DNA from: Salegentibacter flavus
GTDB lineage: Bacteria > Bacteroidota > Bacteroidia > Flavobacteriales > Flavobacteriaceae
DNA: 64,000 bases
Assembly: GCF_900115145.1 (NCBI RefSeq)
Contig: NZ_FOVL01000002.1
Location: 1-64,000, forward strand
Direction of reading: 5' to 3'
Below are positions 38,353-47,629 of the stretch, piece after piece. Each line of letters begins with the position of its first letter. Positions within the stretch are counted from its first letter, which is position 1. Both the position numbers and the translations under genes were made by a program. The notes beneath the pieces were generated by a model. It had not been told where the DNA came from and did no database searches. It worked only from the letters and a program-made list of their open reading frames with translations.

Positions 38353-39301
38353 AACCACTATAAAAACCCCCGACTTTTTAAAAAAATCCAATTTACAAAC
38401 CTTTGGGTTCTTTCTCCTTTTTTCGGCTCTGGTGTGGGTTTTGGTTCAGCTGTCAAAAGACTATACTCAGGTGGTATCTATACCTCTGGAATATGTAAAC
38501 CCACCGATGGATAAGAGTGTCGCTGAAGAAAAGCCGGTCTCTGTGGAGGTTAGGATGCAGGATAAAGGTTTTAGTATTCTGTATTTTCAGTTGTTCAGGC
38601 CTGAACTTCAAATCGACCTGGAGCAGGCCCGGGAAGAAAACGGCCAATTGGTTTATTCTATTGAAGCCAACCGTGAGGATATTGCCCGGCAACTCGATAT
38701 TGATTTTGAGGAAACCCGCTTCCTGGCAGACGAGATAATTATAGATTTCCAGCCTAAAAAGTTAAAACGACTTAAGGTGGTTCCTAAATTAAATCTTTCT
38801 TATGCTGTTGGTTACTCGGCAAACGAGGAAATTCGGCTTAGTCCTGATTCTATTGATGTTAGCGGTCCCGAGTCTATTATTGATACAATAAAAGAGATAA
38901 ACACCTTTCCGCTTACAAGAAGCGATATCAGTAATGATATCAGCGGAAAGATAGCTATAGATACCACGGGCCTTGGGATGCTGAGTTTTTATCATAATGA
39001 AGTTTCCTATGCTTTGGAGGTGGAAAAATTTACCGAAGGCCAGGTGCAGGTGCCGGTGGAAGTGCAGAATGTTCCCCAGGATGTTAACCTGAGTATTTTT
39101 CCGCAGGAGGTTAAATTATTTTATCAGGTGAACCTTAAACAATACGACATGGTGCGTCCTGAAGATTTTTCGGTGGTGTGTGATTTTGAAGATATAACCG
39201 AAGGCCAGGATTATTTGTTGGCCGAGCTTGTTAGGAAACCTGAATTTGTTACTAATATCCGAATAAGTGAACGGAAGATTCAGTTTATCATAAAACGATG
39301 A
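38345..39301 (+). CDS. YbbR-domain membrane protein
   Basis: A 318-residue protein with one N-terminal membrane helix (about 18-38) and several YbbR-type beta domains outside it (about 40-318; VDVSGPESIIDTIKEINT-like repeat near 170-190 as IDVSGPESIIDTIKEINTFP). I start at ATG 38345, 9 codons into the open frame, matching homologues beginning shortly before the helix. In Firmicutes YbbR activates CdaA; here the role is unknown. The ATG overlaps the glycosyltransferase stop, and its stop overlaps the coaE start (ATGA). Confidence 0.85.
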   Translation: MRETTIKTPDFLKKSNLQTFGFFLLFSALVWVLVQLSKDYTQVVSIPLEYVNPPMDKSVAEEKPVSVEVRMQDKGFSILYFQLFRPELQIDLEQAREENGQLVYSIEANREDIARQLDIDFEETRFLADEIIIDFQPKKLKRLKVVPKLNLSYAVGYSANEEIRLSPDSIDVSGPESIIDTIKEINTFPLTRSDISNDISGKIAIDTTGLGMLSFYHNEVSYALEVEKFTEGQVQVPVEVQNVPQDVNLSIFPQEVKLFYQVNLKQYDMVRPEDFSVVCDFEDITEGQDYLLAELVRKPEFVTNIRISERKIQFIIKR

Positions 39302-39888
39302 TGGTAGTAGGTTTAACCGGCGGAATAGGTAGTGGAAAAACCACTGTGGCCAATTTCTTCAGGGAACTTGGAATCCCGGTATATATCGCCGATGAAGCGG
39401 GGAAACGCCTGATGCTTTCTTCTGAAGAAATTAAAAAGGAAGTGAGAGAACTATTTGGGGAACAAGCCTATCCCGGCGATGAGCCAGACAGAAAATATAT
39501 CGCTTCCCAGGTCTTCAACGATTCAGAAAAACTGGAAGCTCTGAACAATATAATACATCCTGCTGTAGCTGCCGATTTTCAAAGATGGCTCTCAAGACAG
39601 AACGCACCATATATAATTTACGAGGCGGCGATTCTTTTTGAATCAGGCGGAAATGAAAAATGCGATCGTACTATCCTGGTAACCGCTCCCCACGACGAAA
39701 AAATTAAAAGATTGCAGTTCCGGGATAATTCAGAAATAGAAGAAATAGAGGCCCGAATGGCTAATCAGTGGTCTGATGAAAAAAAGTTAAAACTTGCCGA
39801 TTTCCAAATTAAAAATACCGATCTAGCCCTTACAAAATCACAGGTTGAAGAATTACATGAGATTCTCTTAAATTCCCGCAAAAATTGA
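39298..39888 (+). CDS. coaE: Dephospho-CoA kinase
   Basis: A 196-residue P-loop kinase for the last step of CoA synthesis. The Walker A is GLTGGIGSGKTTVANFF at 5-21, with IADEAGKRLM near 35-44 and the lid region LQFRDN-SEIEEIEARMANQ near 140. Normal length. Two start codons (39298 and 39301) are possible; the first overlaps the YbbR stop. Together with coaBC at 32564 it gives two CoA enzymes in the window. Confidence 0.95.
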   Translation: MMVVGLTGGIGSGKTTVANFFRELGIPVYIADEAGKRLMLSSEEIKKEVRELFGEQAYPGDEPDRKYIASQVFNDSEKLEALNNIIHPAVAADFQRWLSRQNAPYIIYEAAILFESGGNEKCDRTILVTAPHDEKIKRLQFRDNSEIEEIEARMANQWSDEKKLKLADFQIKNTDLALTKSQVEELHEILLNSRKN

Positions 39889-39942
39889 GAAAAGTTTTGT
39901 TAACATTTGGTTAAACCGCTTAAGCTCTAAATGTTAAAATCT

Positions 39943-39950
39943 TACTTTTG
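39943..39950 (+). promoter_or_regulatory. -7 box directly before the histidine kinase
   Basis: TACTTTTG, a full match ending only five bases before the ATG at 39956, which suggests a leaderless transcript. No TTG at the usual spacing. Confidence 0.45.
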
Positions 39951-39955
39951 GGGGC

Positions 39956-41527
39956 ATGAATAAAAAGCTTTTCTTCATCCTGGTTGTCTTGATGAGCCTA
40001 TCACTTATTGGGATAATTTTCGTTCAGGGATATTGGATTAAAGGTGCGGTTGATGATAAGGAAGAACAGTTTTCGTATAATGCAAAACAGGTATTGATTA
40101 AGGTTTCTAATGAAATACAAAACAGGGAGTTAGAAGAATATTATATAAAATTTATCGATTCTGATACTACCAACTCTAAGCTGGAAGAATCTAAACTAAC
40201 CGAATATTCCTATACCAGCGAAAATAAATTACGCAATCAATCGCTCTTTCATACTGAATCTATCCTGGAGGAGGATTATAAGGTTTCTTCGGGTTTCTTA
40301 AGTACTGCCCACGATAGTATTCCCTTTACCAAACTCATCAATAAACGGGTTACCAATATCGTTTCCCGCCGAAATCTGGATAATAACAATACGCTAAGCG
40401 CCAGACAACAAATTTCCCGCATGATGAGGATGGACCAGGTAGAAAAAGATATTCTGCGTAGCAGTATTGCTGATTATACGAGTAAGCTTCCGCTCCATAA
40501 CCGGGTTAGCGATGAGGAAATTAAGAGACTTATTACCAATGAACTCAAAAACCGCGATCTTGATACCGATTTTGAATACGGAATCTACAGCAATTCGATC
40601 GCTACAAACCTTCATTCGGAAAACTTCAGTTTAAATCATCCTGCTACCTACGGAGTACCTCTTTTTGTAGATAATACCGGGAACAGCAATTATCAGTTGC
40701 TGGTTAACCTCCCCGGGAAGAAAAAAGTTGTGCTCTCTTCAGTAGTATTGATGGCGGCCCTTTCTATTATCTTTACCCTTATTATCGTAATTGCCTATTC
40801 CAGCGCTTTGTCTCAATTGATAAAACAACGGCAGATCTCCCAGATCAAAACCGATTTTATCAATAATATGACGCACGAATTCAAAACGCCAATCGCCACG
40901 ATTAACCTGGCTCTGGACGCTATAAAGAATCCCAAGATCAAGAACGATGAGGAGAAAACCAAACGTTACCTGCAAATGATAAGGGATGAGAACAAACGTA
41001 TGCACGGACAGGTAGAGAATGTACTGCGAATCTCTAAACTCGAAAACAACGAGCTCGATCTTAAAAAGGAAAGAATACAGTTACACGATCTGGTGGAAGA
41101 AGCCATTACCCATGTACAATTGCTGGTAGAAGATCGTGGAGGCTATGTTAAAACCCATTTTGCGGCCTTGCGCTCTTCTATTCTGGCTAATCCAGATCAC
41201 TTTACCAATGTGGTGGTGAATATTCTGGATAACGCTGTGAAATATTCCCCTGAAGAGCCCAAAATAGATGTGTATACTGAAAATGTAAAGAACTATATCA
41301 TCCTGAAGATCCGGGATCAGGGGTCTGGGATGAGCAAGATTGTTCAAAAGAAAATATTCGAAAAATTTTATCGCGAACATACCGGTGATATTCACAATGT
41401 AAAAGGTCACGGCTTAGGTCTGGCTTATACAAAACGCATCGTGGAAGACCATCACGGAGAGATCACCGTAGAGAGCGAAAAAGGAAAAGGAAGTACCTTT
41501 ATAATTAAATTACCACTAATATCTTAA
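39956..41527 (+). CDS. RprX-like sensor histidine kinase
   Basis: A 523-residue membrane sensor kinase. Helix 1 (about 5-26) and helix 2 (about 258-282) flank a periplasmic sensor of about 230 residues; the cytoplasmic part has the phosphorylated histidine H307 in NNMTHEFKTPIATIN, the N box NILDNAVKYSPEEP, and G boxes DQGSGMSKI and GHGLGLAYTKRIV. It resembles RprX of Bacteroides. The signal is unknown. The response regulator follows 3 bases later, so they form a pair. Confidence 0.92.
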   Translation: MNKKLFFILVVLMSLSLIGIIFVQGYWIKGAVDDKEEQFSYNAKQVLIKVSNEIQNRELEEYYIKFIDSDTTNSKLEESKLTEYSYTSENKLRNQSLFHTESILEEDYKVSSGFLSTAHDSIPFTKLINKRVTNIVSRRNLDNNNTLSARQQISRMMRMDQVEKDILRSSIADYTSKLPLHNRVSDEEIKRLITNELKNRDLDTDFEYGIYSNSIATNLHSENFSLNHPATYGVPLFVDNTGNSNYQLLVNLPGKKKVVLSSVVLMAALSIIFTLIIVIAYSSALSQLIKQRQISQIKTDFINNMTHEFKTPIATINLALDAIKNPKIKNDEEKTKRYLQMIRDENKRMHGQVENVLRISKLENNELDLKKERIQLHDLVEEAITHVQLLVEDRGGYVKTHFAALRSSILANPDHFTNVVVNILDNAVKYSPEEPKIDVYTENVKNYIILKIRDQGSGMSKIVQKKIFEKFYREHTGDIHNVKGHGLGLAYTKRIVEDHHGEITVESEKGKGSTFIIKLPLIS

Positions 41528-41530
41528 TAT

Positions 41531-42253
41531 ATGGAAACTGAAAACAAAAAAATCCTGTTAGTAGAAGACGATCCGAACTTCGGAACTGTCCTTAAAGATT
41601 ACCTGGCGATGAACGACTATGAAGTCACTCACGCCAAAAACGGAATGGAAGGCTTTGAGAAATTCAAGAAAGACGATTTCGACCTTTGTATTCTTGATGT
41701 GATGATGCCTTATAAAGATGGATTCACCCTGGCTAAGGAGATTCGCGAGAAGAATGAAGAAATCCCAATTATCTTTCTTACCGCAAAAGCGATGAAAGAA
41801 GATGTGCTGAAAGGCTATAAAGTAGGAGCCGATGATTATCTGAATAAGCCCTTCGATTCTGAAGTGCTGCTTATGAAGATTAAGGCTATTATGCAGCGAA
41901 AAGCAACCGATAGCGTTGCCGATAGCAAGCAGTTTGAGTTTAAAATTGGTGGTTTCCACCTGAATTCAAAACTAAGGTTCCTAACCTTTAAAGACGAAGA
42001 GCCTCAAAAGCTTTCTCCAAAAGAGAACGAATTACTACGTTTGCTTGCCCTGCATGAGAACGATCTTATGCCAAGAGAGCTGGCGCTTACCAAAATATGG
42101 AGAGACGATAACTACTTTACTTCTCGTAGTATGGACGTATATATCGCCAAATTGCGTAAATACCTGAAAAAAGATGAAAACGTGGAGATCCTGAATATTC
42201 ATGGGGAAGGCTTCAGGTTAGTGGTGAAGAACAATGAAAACGCAGAGGCTTAA
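41531..42253 (+). CDS. RprY-like OmpR-family response regulator
   Basis: A 240-residue regulator: receiver domain (1-120) with acidic pocket D13-D14, phosphoacceptor D56 in CILDVMMPYKDG and the conserved lysine in FLTAKAMKED, then an OmpR/PhoB winged-helix DNA-binding domain (about 138-235, SPKENELLRLLALHENDL). It resembles RprY of Bacteroides, which pairs with RprX. Targets are unknown. The structured terminator at 42276-42358 follows. Confidence 0.93.
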   Translation: METENKKILLVEDDPNFGTVLKDYLAMNDYEVTHAKNGMEGFEKFKKDDFDLCILDVMMPYKDGFTLAKEIREKNEEIPIIFLTAKAMKEDVLKGYKVGADDYLNKPFDSEVLLMKIKAIMQRKATDSVADSKQFEFKIGGFHLNSKLRFLTFKDEEPQKLSPKENELLRLLALHENDLMPRELALTKIWRDDNYFTSRSMDVYIAKLRKYLKKDENVEILNIHGEGFRLVVKNNENAEA

Positions 42254-42275
42254 TTGCTGAAGATTTTCAGTTTCT

Positions 42276-42358
42276 AAAACAGGCCTGAAAAATAAATGCT
42301 TTTCAAAAGCATTTACCCAGAGATAAAATCTAAGGTTTTATTTTTCGGGTCTTGTTTT
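42276..42358 (+). terminator. Structured (three-way) terminator after the two-component pair
   Basis: Outer stem aaaacaggcctgaaaaataa (42276-42295) pairs with ttatttttcgggtcttgttt with a few G-U pairs; inside are two small hairpins, aaatgctttt/aaaagcattt and ataaaa/ttttat. The 3' arm ends in a T-rich run. It begins 23 bases after the regulator stop. Confidence 0.5.
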
Positions 42359-42505
42359 AAGCTGAATCCATTGATCTTTTTCTCTTCTTAACAGTTTGGG
42401 GCTTCCCAACGGCAATAGTGTTATTTTTTATTAAGAATTAGCTTTGGGCTAATCACTTCAGCAAACAATATTTATCTTTACTGCGCTTGCAGCTCAAAGA
42501 TCACT

Positions 42506-45500
42506 ATGAAAATCCCGTTTGAGACAGCCTTCTATGGAACTTTCCGGCACCTTCCGGCCAGGTCCCGAATACCTTTTCTTTTAGCTTTTTTTCTTCTAAA
42601 TATTCTAATGGGGTGGGGGCAGAACCCTGCTGCTGAGGTTCCGGAATATAATCATTTTGACAATGTGCATATGGCTACAGCCGGAGCGAACAATCCGGAT
42701 GATATAATTGTATCTATAGCGACTGATTCTCAAGGCTACATTTATACTCTTTCCTTTGGTAATGGTGTTGACAAAAGAAACCCTGATGGAAGTCTCTTGC
42801 AAGCTGAGTTTATTCCGGCCAATCAATTTCAAACTCCTTTAGATATTGTGATAAATAGTAAAGATGAAATATTTATTGCTGATTACTTTGAAAGCGGAAG
42901 TTGTTTAGATAATGGAAAGATAAAGGTTTTCGATTCTAATGGTATTTTTAAAAAGAATATCGCTTTAAGTTATTTCAGACCTTTAGGTTTAGCACTTGAT
43001 TATGATGATAATATTTACATTGCAGAGTATTATGATGGTTCAACTTGCGAGAATGGAGAGGAAAGCCGGATTAGGGTTTTTGATGGTGATGGCATCTATT
43101 TAAGGCAAACGGAATCTGTTGAAATCCCATACAGGTTAGCAGTGGATTCATCAAAAAATATTTACGTGAGTCAGGCCGGAGTTGATGATAATTCACAAGT
43201 TTTAATATTTGATGCTAACTTAAATCCCCAGGGTAACCTGCCAAATATAAAATCTCCGGGAAGTATTGTAGTGGATAAATTCGATTTCATCCATGTTATA
43301 GATTATGAAGGTTATGTTGATTTTAAAGAATTTTTGAATTATGAAAATGCTAACATTGTAAGTTTGGCATTAGGGGTTTTAAGTGGAATGGGTGAATTTA
43401 ATATAAAGATTTTTAGTAGTCAGGGTGTTCTGGAAAATCAGTTATTTACCGAAGTTCGATTTCCTGTAGATTTAATCTTTAATTCAGACGCATGTGATAG
43501 TAAGTTATTTATTAATAACAGTGATTTTAATATAATTTTTCCGTTTGAGAATTCAACGATCGAATTCGACCTCGAGATATATACCCGAATCCCTTCTTTC
43601 GATGATGAAGCACCCATTGCTCTATGCATTCCAGATGGCAAAGAATTTACCCTTCAAAATGGAAAAGTAACATTAACAGTTGCCGACATCAATGACGGCT
43701 CAACCGATAACTGTGGGATTGACTCAATGGAGTTATCAAATTATGAGTTCACTATTACCGGACCTCACACTGTGAGCTTGATTGTAACTGATGAGGCAGG
43801 TAATTCAGCTATTTGCGCAACAACGATTGATATAGTGGGAGAAACTTCCCCGGAGCCAGTGGTCACCTGCCCGGTTGATTCAGAATTACCTTCTTTAGTT
43901 CTCGATGCCAATTGTGAATACAGTCTTCCCGATGTGGAAGAATTAATAACCACTTCAAATTTTAATGATGTAAATTTCGAAATCACTTCGGAGTCCCGGG
44001 TAAACAATACATTGTTTTTAAGTGTAGACATTTTGGAAGGACAACAGTTCGTTGATAACTGCGAGTTGGAATTCGATCTAATTGACTCCACTCCTCCCGA
44101 AATAACCTGTCCCGAAGATATCATTAAGGAGATTCCCAGTGACCAGTCTACAATAGTTGTTAATTACAATGAGCCTCTGGTTTACGACAGCTGTGGGGGA
44201 GAACTGGACCTTAGCCTGCTTGACGGGCCGCCTTCCGGTAGTACTTTGGGAGAAGGGGAATATACTGTAAAATATGAAGTTACAGATGAAGCCGGACTTA
44301 GAGCTACCTGTGAATTTAAGATTAATCTTACCCAAAAAGAACCTTCCGACTTTGAAATAACCTGTTCCAATCACGAGCTGATCCTGGATTCTAACGGAAA
44401 AGCTATTCTGGATCCCGAAATATTATATTCCGGCCAGGAAACAAACCTGAACTTCGAGGCTTCTCAAACCGAATTTGATTGCTCCGACCTGGGAGTGAAC
44501 CAGATTGTCCTTACCGCCACAGACCCGGACACCGGACAAACGGCCACCTGTAATGCAGAAATTTTTATTATTGGGGAGATTGAGCCCGAAGCAATTTGCG
44601 TGCCTTCCGGAACTGAATTTACTATGACCAATGGTGAACTGAATCTTACTCCTGAAGATATCGATGCGGGATCCACTGCAGTTTGCGAACTTAAAATGGA
44701 ATTGTCGCAATCAAGCTTTACCACTCCCGGTGATAAAACAATTACTCTTACAATATTTGATGAATCAGGCTCTTCAGATAGCTGTACTACTACTATTTCT
44801 GTAATAAAAGATGAAAACCCAACTAACTCCTCGCCGGTAGCTAAAGATGATCCCTATAATATTGACCAGGATGATATTCTGAATATAGCTTTACCTGGTA
44901 TTTTGAATAATGATATAGATCCCGATGGAGATACTCTAACTGCTATTCTTGAAGATGATGTTCAAAATGGTAACCTGACTTTTAATACTGATGGTTCCTT
45001 CACCTACACGCCAAATCAGGGTTTTACCGGCCAGGATACTTTCACTTATATCGCCAATGATGGCACAGATGATTCTAATGTGGCAACTGTAACCATAGAG
45101 GTGAAAAATACATCCACCGATTTCAGCTGCATTCAAACCCCCATCACCCTCGAGCTGGATCAATCCGGTGCTGCAAGTCTTCAATTAGACGATCTCTACA
45201 CCGGCGATGCTTCAGGATTGAACCTGGTAGCTTCCCAATTGGATTTTACCTGTGATGATTTGGGAGAAAACACCATCGAATTAAGCTGGACAGGGGGGAG
45301 TAGTGGTTCCTGTGAGATCACAGTGATGGTAGAGGACAATATAAAACCGATAGCCGAGGTAAGTTTCATAAATGTGACTCTGGATGCCAATGGTCTCGCA
45401 GAGATCACTCCCGAAGATCTTGACGCCGGTTCTTACGATAATTGTGGAACTTTAAATTTTGATCTTAGCAAATCACGCTTTACCTGCGAAGATACCGGCC

Positions 45501-45856
45501 AGAACACTGTGGCTCTAGCTTTAACCGATGCTTCCGGAAATTCTACCACGGTGAACACAATTGTATTTGTAAATGCCAATCCCGGAACCTGTACCGAACC
45601 CGCTCGGGATAACGATTATCTTTTTCTTTATCCTAATCCTACTGATGGCCTGGTGAAGATTTTCACGCCAGATGATGTGACAGTCGAGCAGGTATTTGTT
45701 TTTGATAAACGAGGCCGATTTATCATGTCAGAAGAATTTGATAAAAGCGATCTGGAATATGGGTTTCGGTTAGATGGCGTACAAAATGCGGTCTATACCC
45801 TACGGATTCTAACCAACGAAGGGGAGATTATCAGGCGACTTATTATCAGGAATTGA
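42506..45856 (+). CDS. T9SS-sorted surface protein with NHL and Ig-like domains
   Basis: An 1116-residue exported protein. Signal peptide about 1-40; an NHL-type beta-propeller region (about 50-350) with DSQGYIYTLSFGNGVDKRN and LDYDDNIYIAEYYDG; then repeated HYR/Ig-like modules (about 365-775 and 880-1010), each with a form of DAGS-x-x-C and TDEAG; a VCBS/cadherin-like module (about 777-870, NNDIDPDGDTLTAILED); and a type A C-terminal sorting domain (about 1035-1116, YLFLYPNPTDGLVKI). The three similar modules suggest internal duplication. Probably a cell-surface adhesin or scaffold; the ligand is unknown. Its last base abuts the converging miaA. Confidence 0.85.
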   Translation: MKIPFETAFYGTFRHLPARSRIPFLLAFFLLNILMGWGQNPAAEVPEYNHFDNVHMATAGANNPDDIIVSIATDSQGYIYTLSFGNGVDKRNPDGSLLQAEFIPANQFQTPLDIVINSKDEIFIADYFESGSCLDNGKIKVFDSNGIFKKNIALSYFRPLGLALDYDDNIYIAEYYDGSTCENGEESRIRVFDGDGIYLRQTESVEIPYRLAVDSSKNIYVSQAGVDDNSQVLIFDANLNPQGNLPNIKSPGSIVVDKFDFIHVIDYEGYVDFKEFLNYENANIVSLALGVLSGMGEFNIKIFSSQGVLENQLFTEVRFPVDLIFNSDACDSKLFINNSDFNIIFPFENSTIEFDLEIYTRIPSFDDEAPIALCIPDGKEFTLQNGKVTLTVADINDGSTDNCGIDSMELSNYEFTITGPHTVSLIVTDEAGNSAICATTIDIVGETSPEPVVTCPVDSELPSLVLDANCEYSLPDVEELITTSNFNDVNFEITSESRVNNTLFLSVDILEGQQFVDNCELEFDLIDSTPPEITCPEDIIKEIPSDQSTIVVNYNEPLVYDSCGGELDLSLLDGPPSGSTLGEGEYTVKYEVTDEAGLRATCEFKINLTQKEPSDFEITCSNHELILDSNGKAILDPEILYSGQETNLNFEASQTEFDCSDLGVNQIVLTATDPDTGQTATCNAEIFIIGEIEPEAICVPSGTEFTMTNGELNLTPEDIDAGSTAVCELKMELSQSSFTTPGDKTITLTIFDESGSSDSCTTTISVIKDENPTNSSPVAKDDPYNIDQDDILNIALPGILNNDIDPDGDTLTAILEDDVQNGNLTFNTDGSFTYTPNQGFTGQDTFTYIANDGTDDSNVATVTIEVKNTSTDFSCIQTPITLELDQSGAASLQLDDLYTGDASGLNLVASQLDFTCDDLGENTIELSWTGGSSGSCEITVMVEDNIKPIAEVSFINVTLDANGLAEITPEDLDAGSYDNCGTLNFDLSKSRFTCEDTGQNTVALALTDASGNSTTVNTIVFVNANPGTCTEPARDNDYLFLYPNPTDGLVKIFTPDDVTVEQVFVFDKRGRFIMSEEFDKSDLEYGFRLDGVQNAVYTLRILTNEGEIIRRLIIRN

Positions 45857-46774
45857 TCAGGATTTTTCCGAGATCTTATTCTCAATATATTGGATGATCT
45901 TTTCTGAAGAGGTCTTATAGTCGAACCAACGTACCTGTTCCTGTTTCCTAAACCAGGTGAGTTGTCGTTTGGCAAAACGTCGGGTATTTTTCTTGATCTC
46001 GGCCACCGCGGTTTCCAGGGGATGAATTCCTTTGAGGTAATCGAACAATTCTTTATAGCCCACTGTATTCAGAGCATTCAGGCGGCGTTTCGGAAAAAGC
46101 TTCTCAGCTTCCTCAAGCAAGCCTTCATCCATCATCAGATCCACCCGGCGGTTGATGCGATCATAAATTATTTCCCTGTCGGTCTCCAGCCCTATATTGA
46201 TGGACTTAAAGTTTCTTTCCGGTTTTTTTCGGTTTAAAAATGAAGAATAGGTCTTCCCGCTACCAATGCAGATTTCCAAAGCCCTGATGAGTCGATGAGG
46301 ATTCTGAATATCGGCCACCTCGTAATATTTGGGATCTAATTCTTTCAATTGCTGCTGAAGGGGCTCAATCCCATTTGTTTCATAAGTAATATTAAGCTCC
46401 TCTCTTATCCCGGGGGCTATCGCCGGAAAATCATCCAGACCTTCCAAAATGGCTTTTACATAAAGTCCGCTTCCTCCCACCATAACTACCACCTGGTGCT
46501 CCCGGAATAGTTCGTCAAGTTTGCTTATCGCTTGCCTTTCAAAATCGCCCACCGAGTAATTATCTTCCACTGAAATATGCTGGATAAAATGATGCGGAAC
46601 GGCTGCAAGTTCTTCTTCGGAAGGTACGGCAGTTCCAATGCGCATTTCTTTAAAAAATTGCCTGGAATCGGCAGAGATTATTTCGGTATTAAAATGTTGG
46701 GCCAGCTTTATGGCCAGGGCGGTTTTTCCTATGGCTGTAGGACCGGAAACTGTGATGAGAAAATTAGTCGACAT
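45857..46774 (-). CDS. miaA: tRNA dimethylallyltransferase
   Basis: A 305-residue enzyme that adds dimethylallyl to N6 of A37 in tRNAs reading UNN codons. Walker A is VSGPTAIGKTALAI at 8-21, followed by EIISADSRQFFKEM with the catalytic aspartate, GTAVPSEEEL and VVMVGGSGLYVKAILEG. Normal length. It overlaps the upstream potassium-channel gene by 11 bases and is the last gene of a long leftward run. Confidence 0.96.
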   Translation of the reverse strand: MSTNFLITVSGPTAIGKTALAIKLAQHFNTEIISADSRQFFKEMRIGTAVPSEEELAAVPHHFIQHISVEDNYSVGDFERQAISKLDELFREHQVVVMVGGSGLYVKAILEGLDDFPAIAPGIREELNITYETNGIEPLQQQLKELDPKYYEVADIQNPHRLIRALEICIGSGKTYSSFLNRKKPERNFKSINIGLETDREIIYDRINRRVDLMMDEGLLEEAEKLFPKRRLNALNTVGYKELFDYLKGIHPLETAVAEIKKNTRRFAKRQLTWFRKQEQVRWFDYKTSSEKIIQYIENKISEKS

Positions 46775-47600
46775 TTAATTTTTTTCCGCAGTTATGGCAA
46801 AATTCGGCACCATTAAGATGTTTTGTCTCGTGGCAATGCGGACAAACCTGTGTGTTGGTAGGGATGTTCTTTTTAAAGGCATTACTGTATTCTGCACTCA
46901 CAATGCCAGTGGGGACGGCTATTATTCCGTACCCCATGATCATTAGTGCGGAAGCGATAAACCTACCCAGGGGTGTAATGGGATGAATGTCTCCAAAACC
47001 TACCGTAGTTAAGGTTACTATAGACCAGTAAATACTAATAGGAATATTGTCAAAACCTCCTGCTTCCCCTTCTACCAGGTGCATCACAGTCCCCACAATG
47101 ATACAAATAATAAATACAGCAAATAAAAACACCAAAATTTTTGCCTTACTGTTTTTAAGGGCATCCATCAACTTGTTAGACTCTCCAATATATCTGGTGA
47201 TCTTGAGAATTCTGAACACCCGCAACAAGCGTAATGCCCTTACCGCGAACAGTAAATTATGTCCTCCAAAAACAAAGGCGATATAGGTTGGGATGGTTGA
47301 AAGCAGGTCTACAATTCCGAAGAAACTAAAGATATATTTTCTTGGTTTCCTTATAGCAATGATGCGCAGGATGTATTCAATCGTAAATATAATCGTAATG
47401 ATCCACTCAGCGATATAAAAACTCCAGAAATACTTGAGGCTGTAGGTGGCAACGCTTTCCAGCATTACGAGTACAATACTCAGTAAAATAACGATAAGCA
47501 GGGCAACATCGAAGAATTTGCCTGCCGGAGTATCTGCTTCATAAATGATTTCATGAAGCTTGTTTTTCCATTTTGGGATTTTAGGGTCTTTTTCTTTCAA
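46764..47600 (-). CDS. Voltage-gated-type potassium channel with zinc-ribbon tail
   Basis: A 278-residue six-helix ion channel. The S4-like segment RALRLLRVFRILKITRYIG near 120-138 carries spaced arginines, and the selectivity filter TLTTVGFGDIHP near 198-209 (TVGFGD) predicts K+ selectivity. After S6 the C-terminus has a four-cysteine zinc ribbon (CPHCHETKHLNGAEFCHNCG near 254-273), unusual for a channel and possibly a regulatory or assembly element. It overlaps miaA by 11 bases; the functional relation is unlikely to be more than shared transcription. Confidence 0.9.
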   Translation of the reverse strand: MKEKDPKIPKWKNKLHEIIYEADTPAGKFFDVALLIVILLSIVLVMLESVATYSLKYFWSFYIAEWIITIIFTIEYILRIIAIRKPRKYIFSFFGIVDLLSTIPTYIAFVFGGHNLLFAVRALRLLRVFRILKITRYIGESNKLMDALKNSKAKILVFLFAVFIICIIVGTVMHLVEGEAGGFDNIPISIYWSIVTLTTVGFGDIHPITPLGRFIASALMIMGYGIIAVPTGIVSAEYSNAFKKNIPTNTQVCPHCHETKHLNGAEFCHNCGKKLNVD

Positions 47601-47629
47601 GGAAGTTCCGGCTTAGCGTTCTCTCAAAT

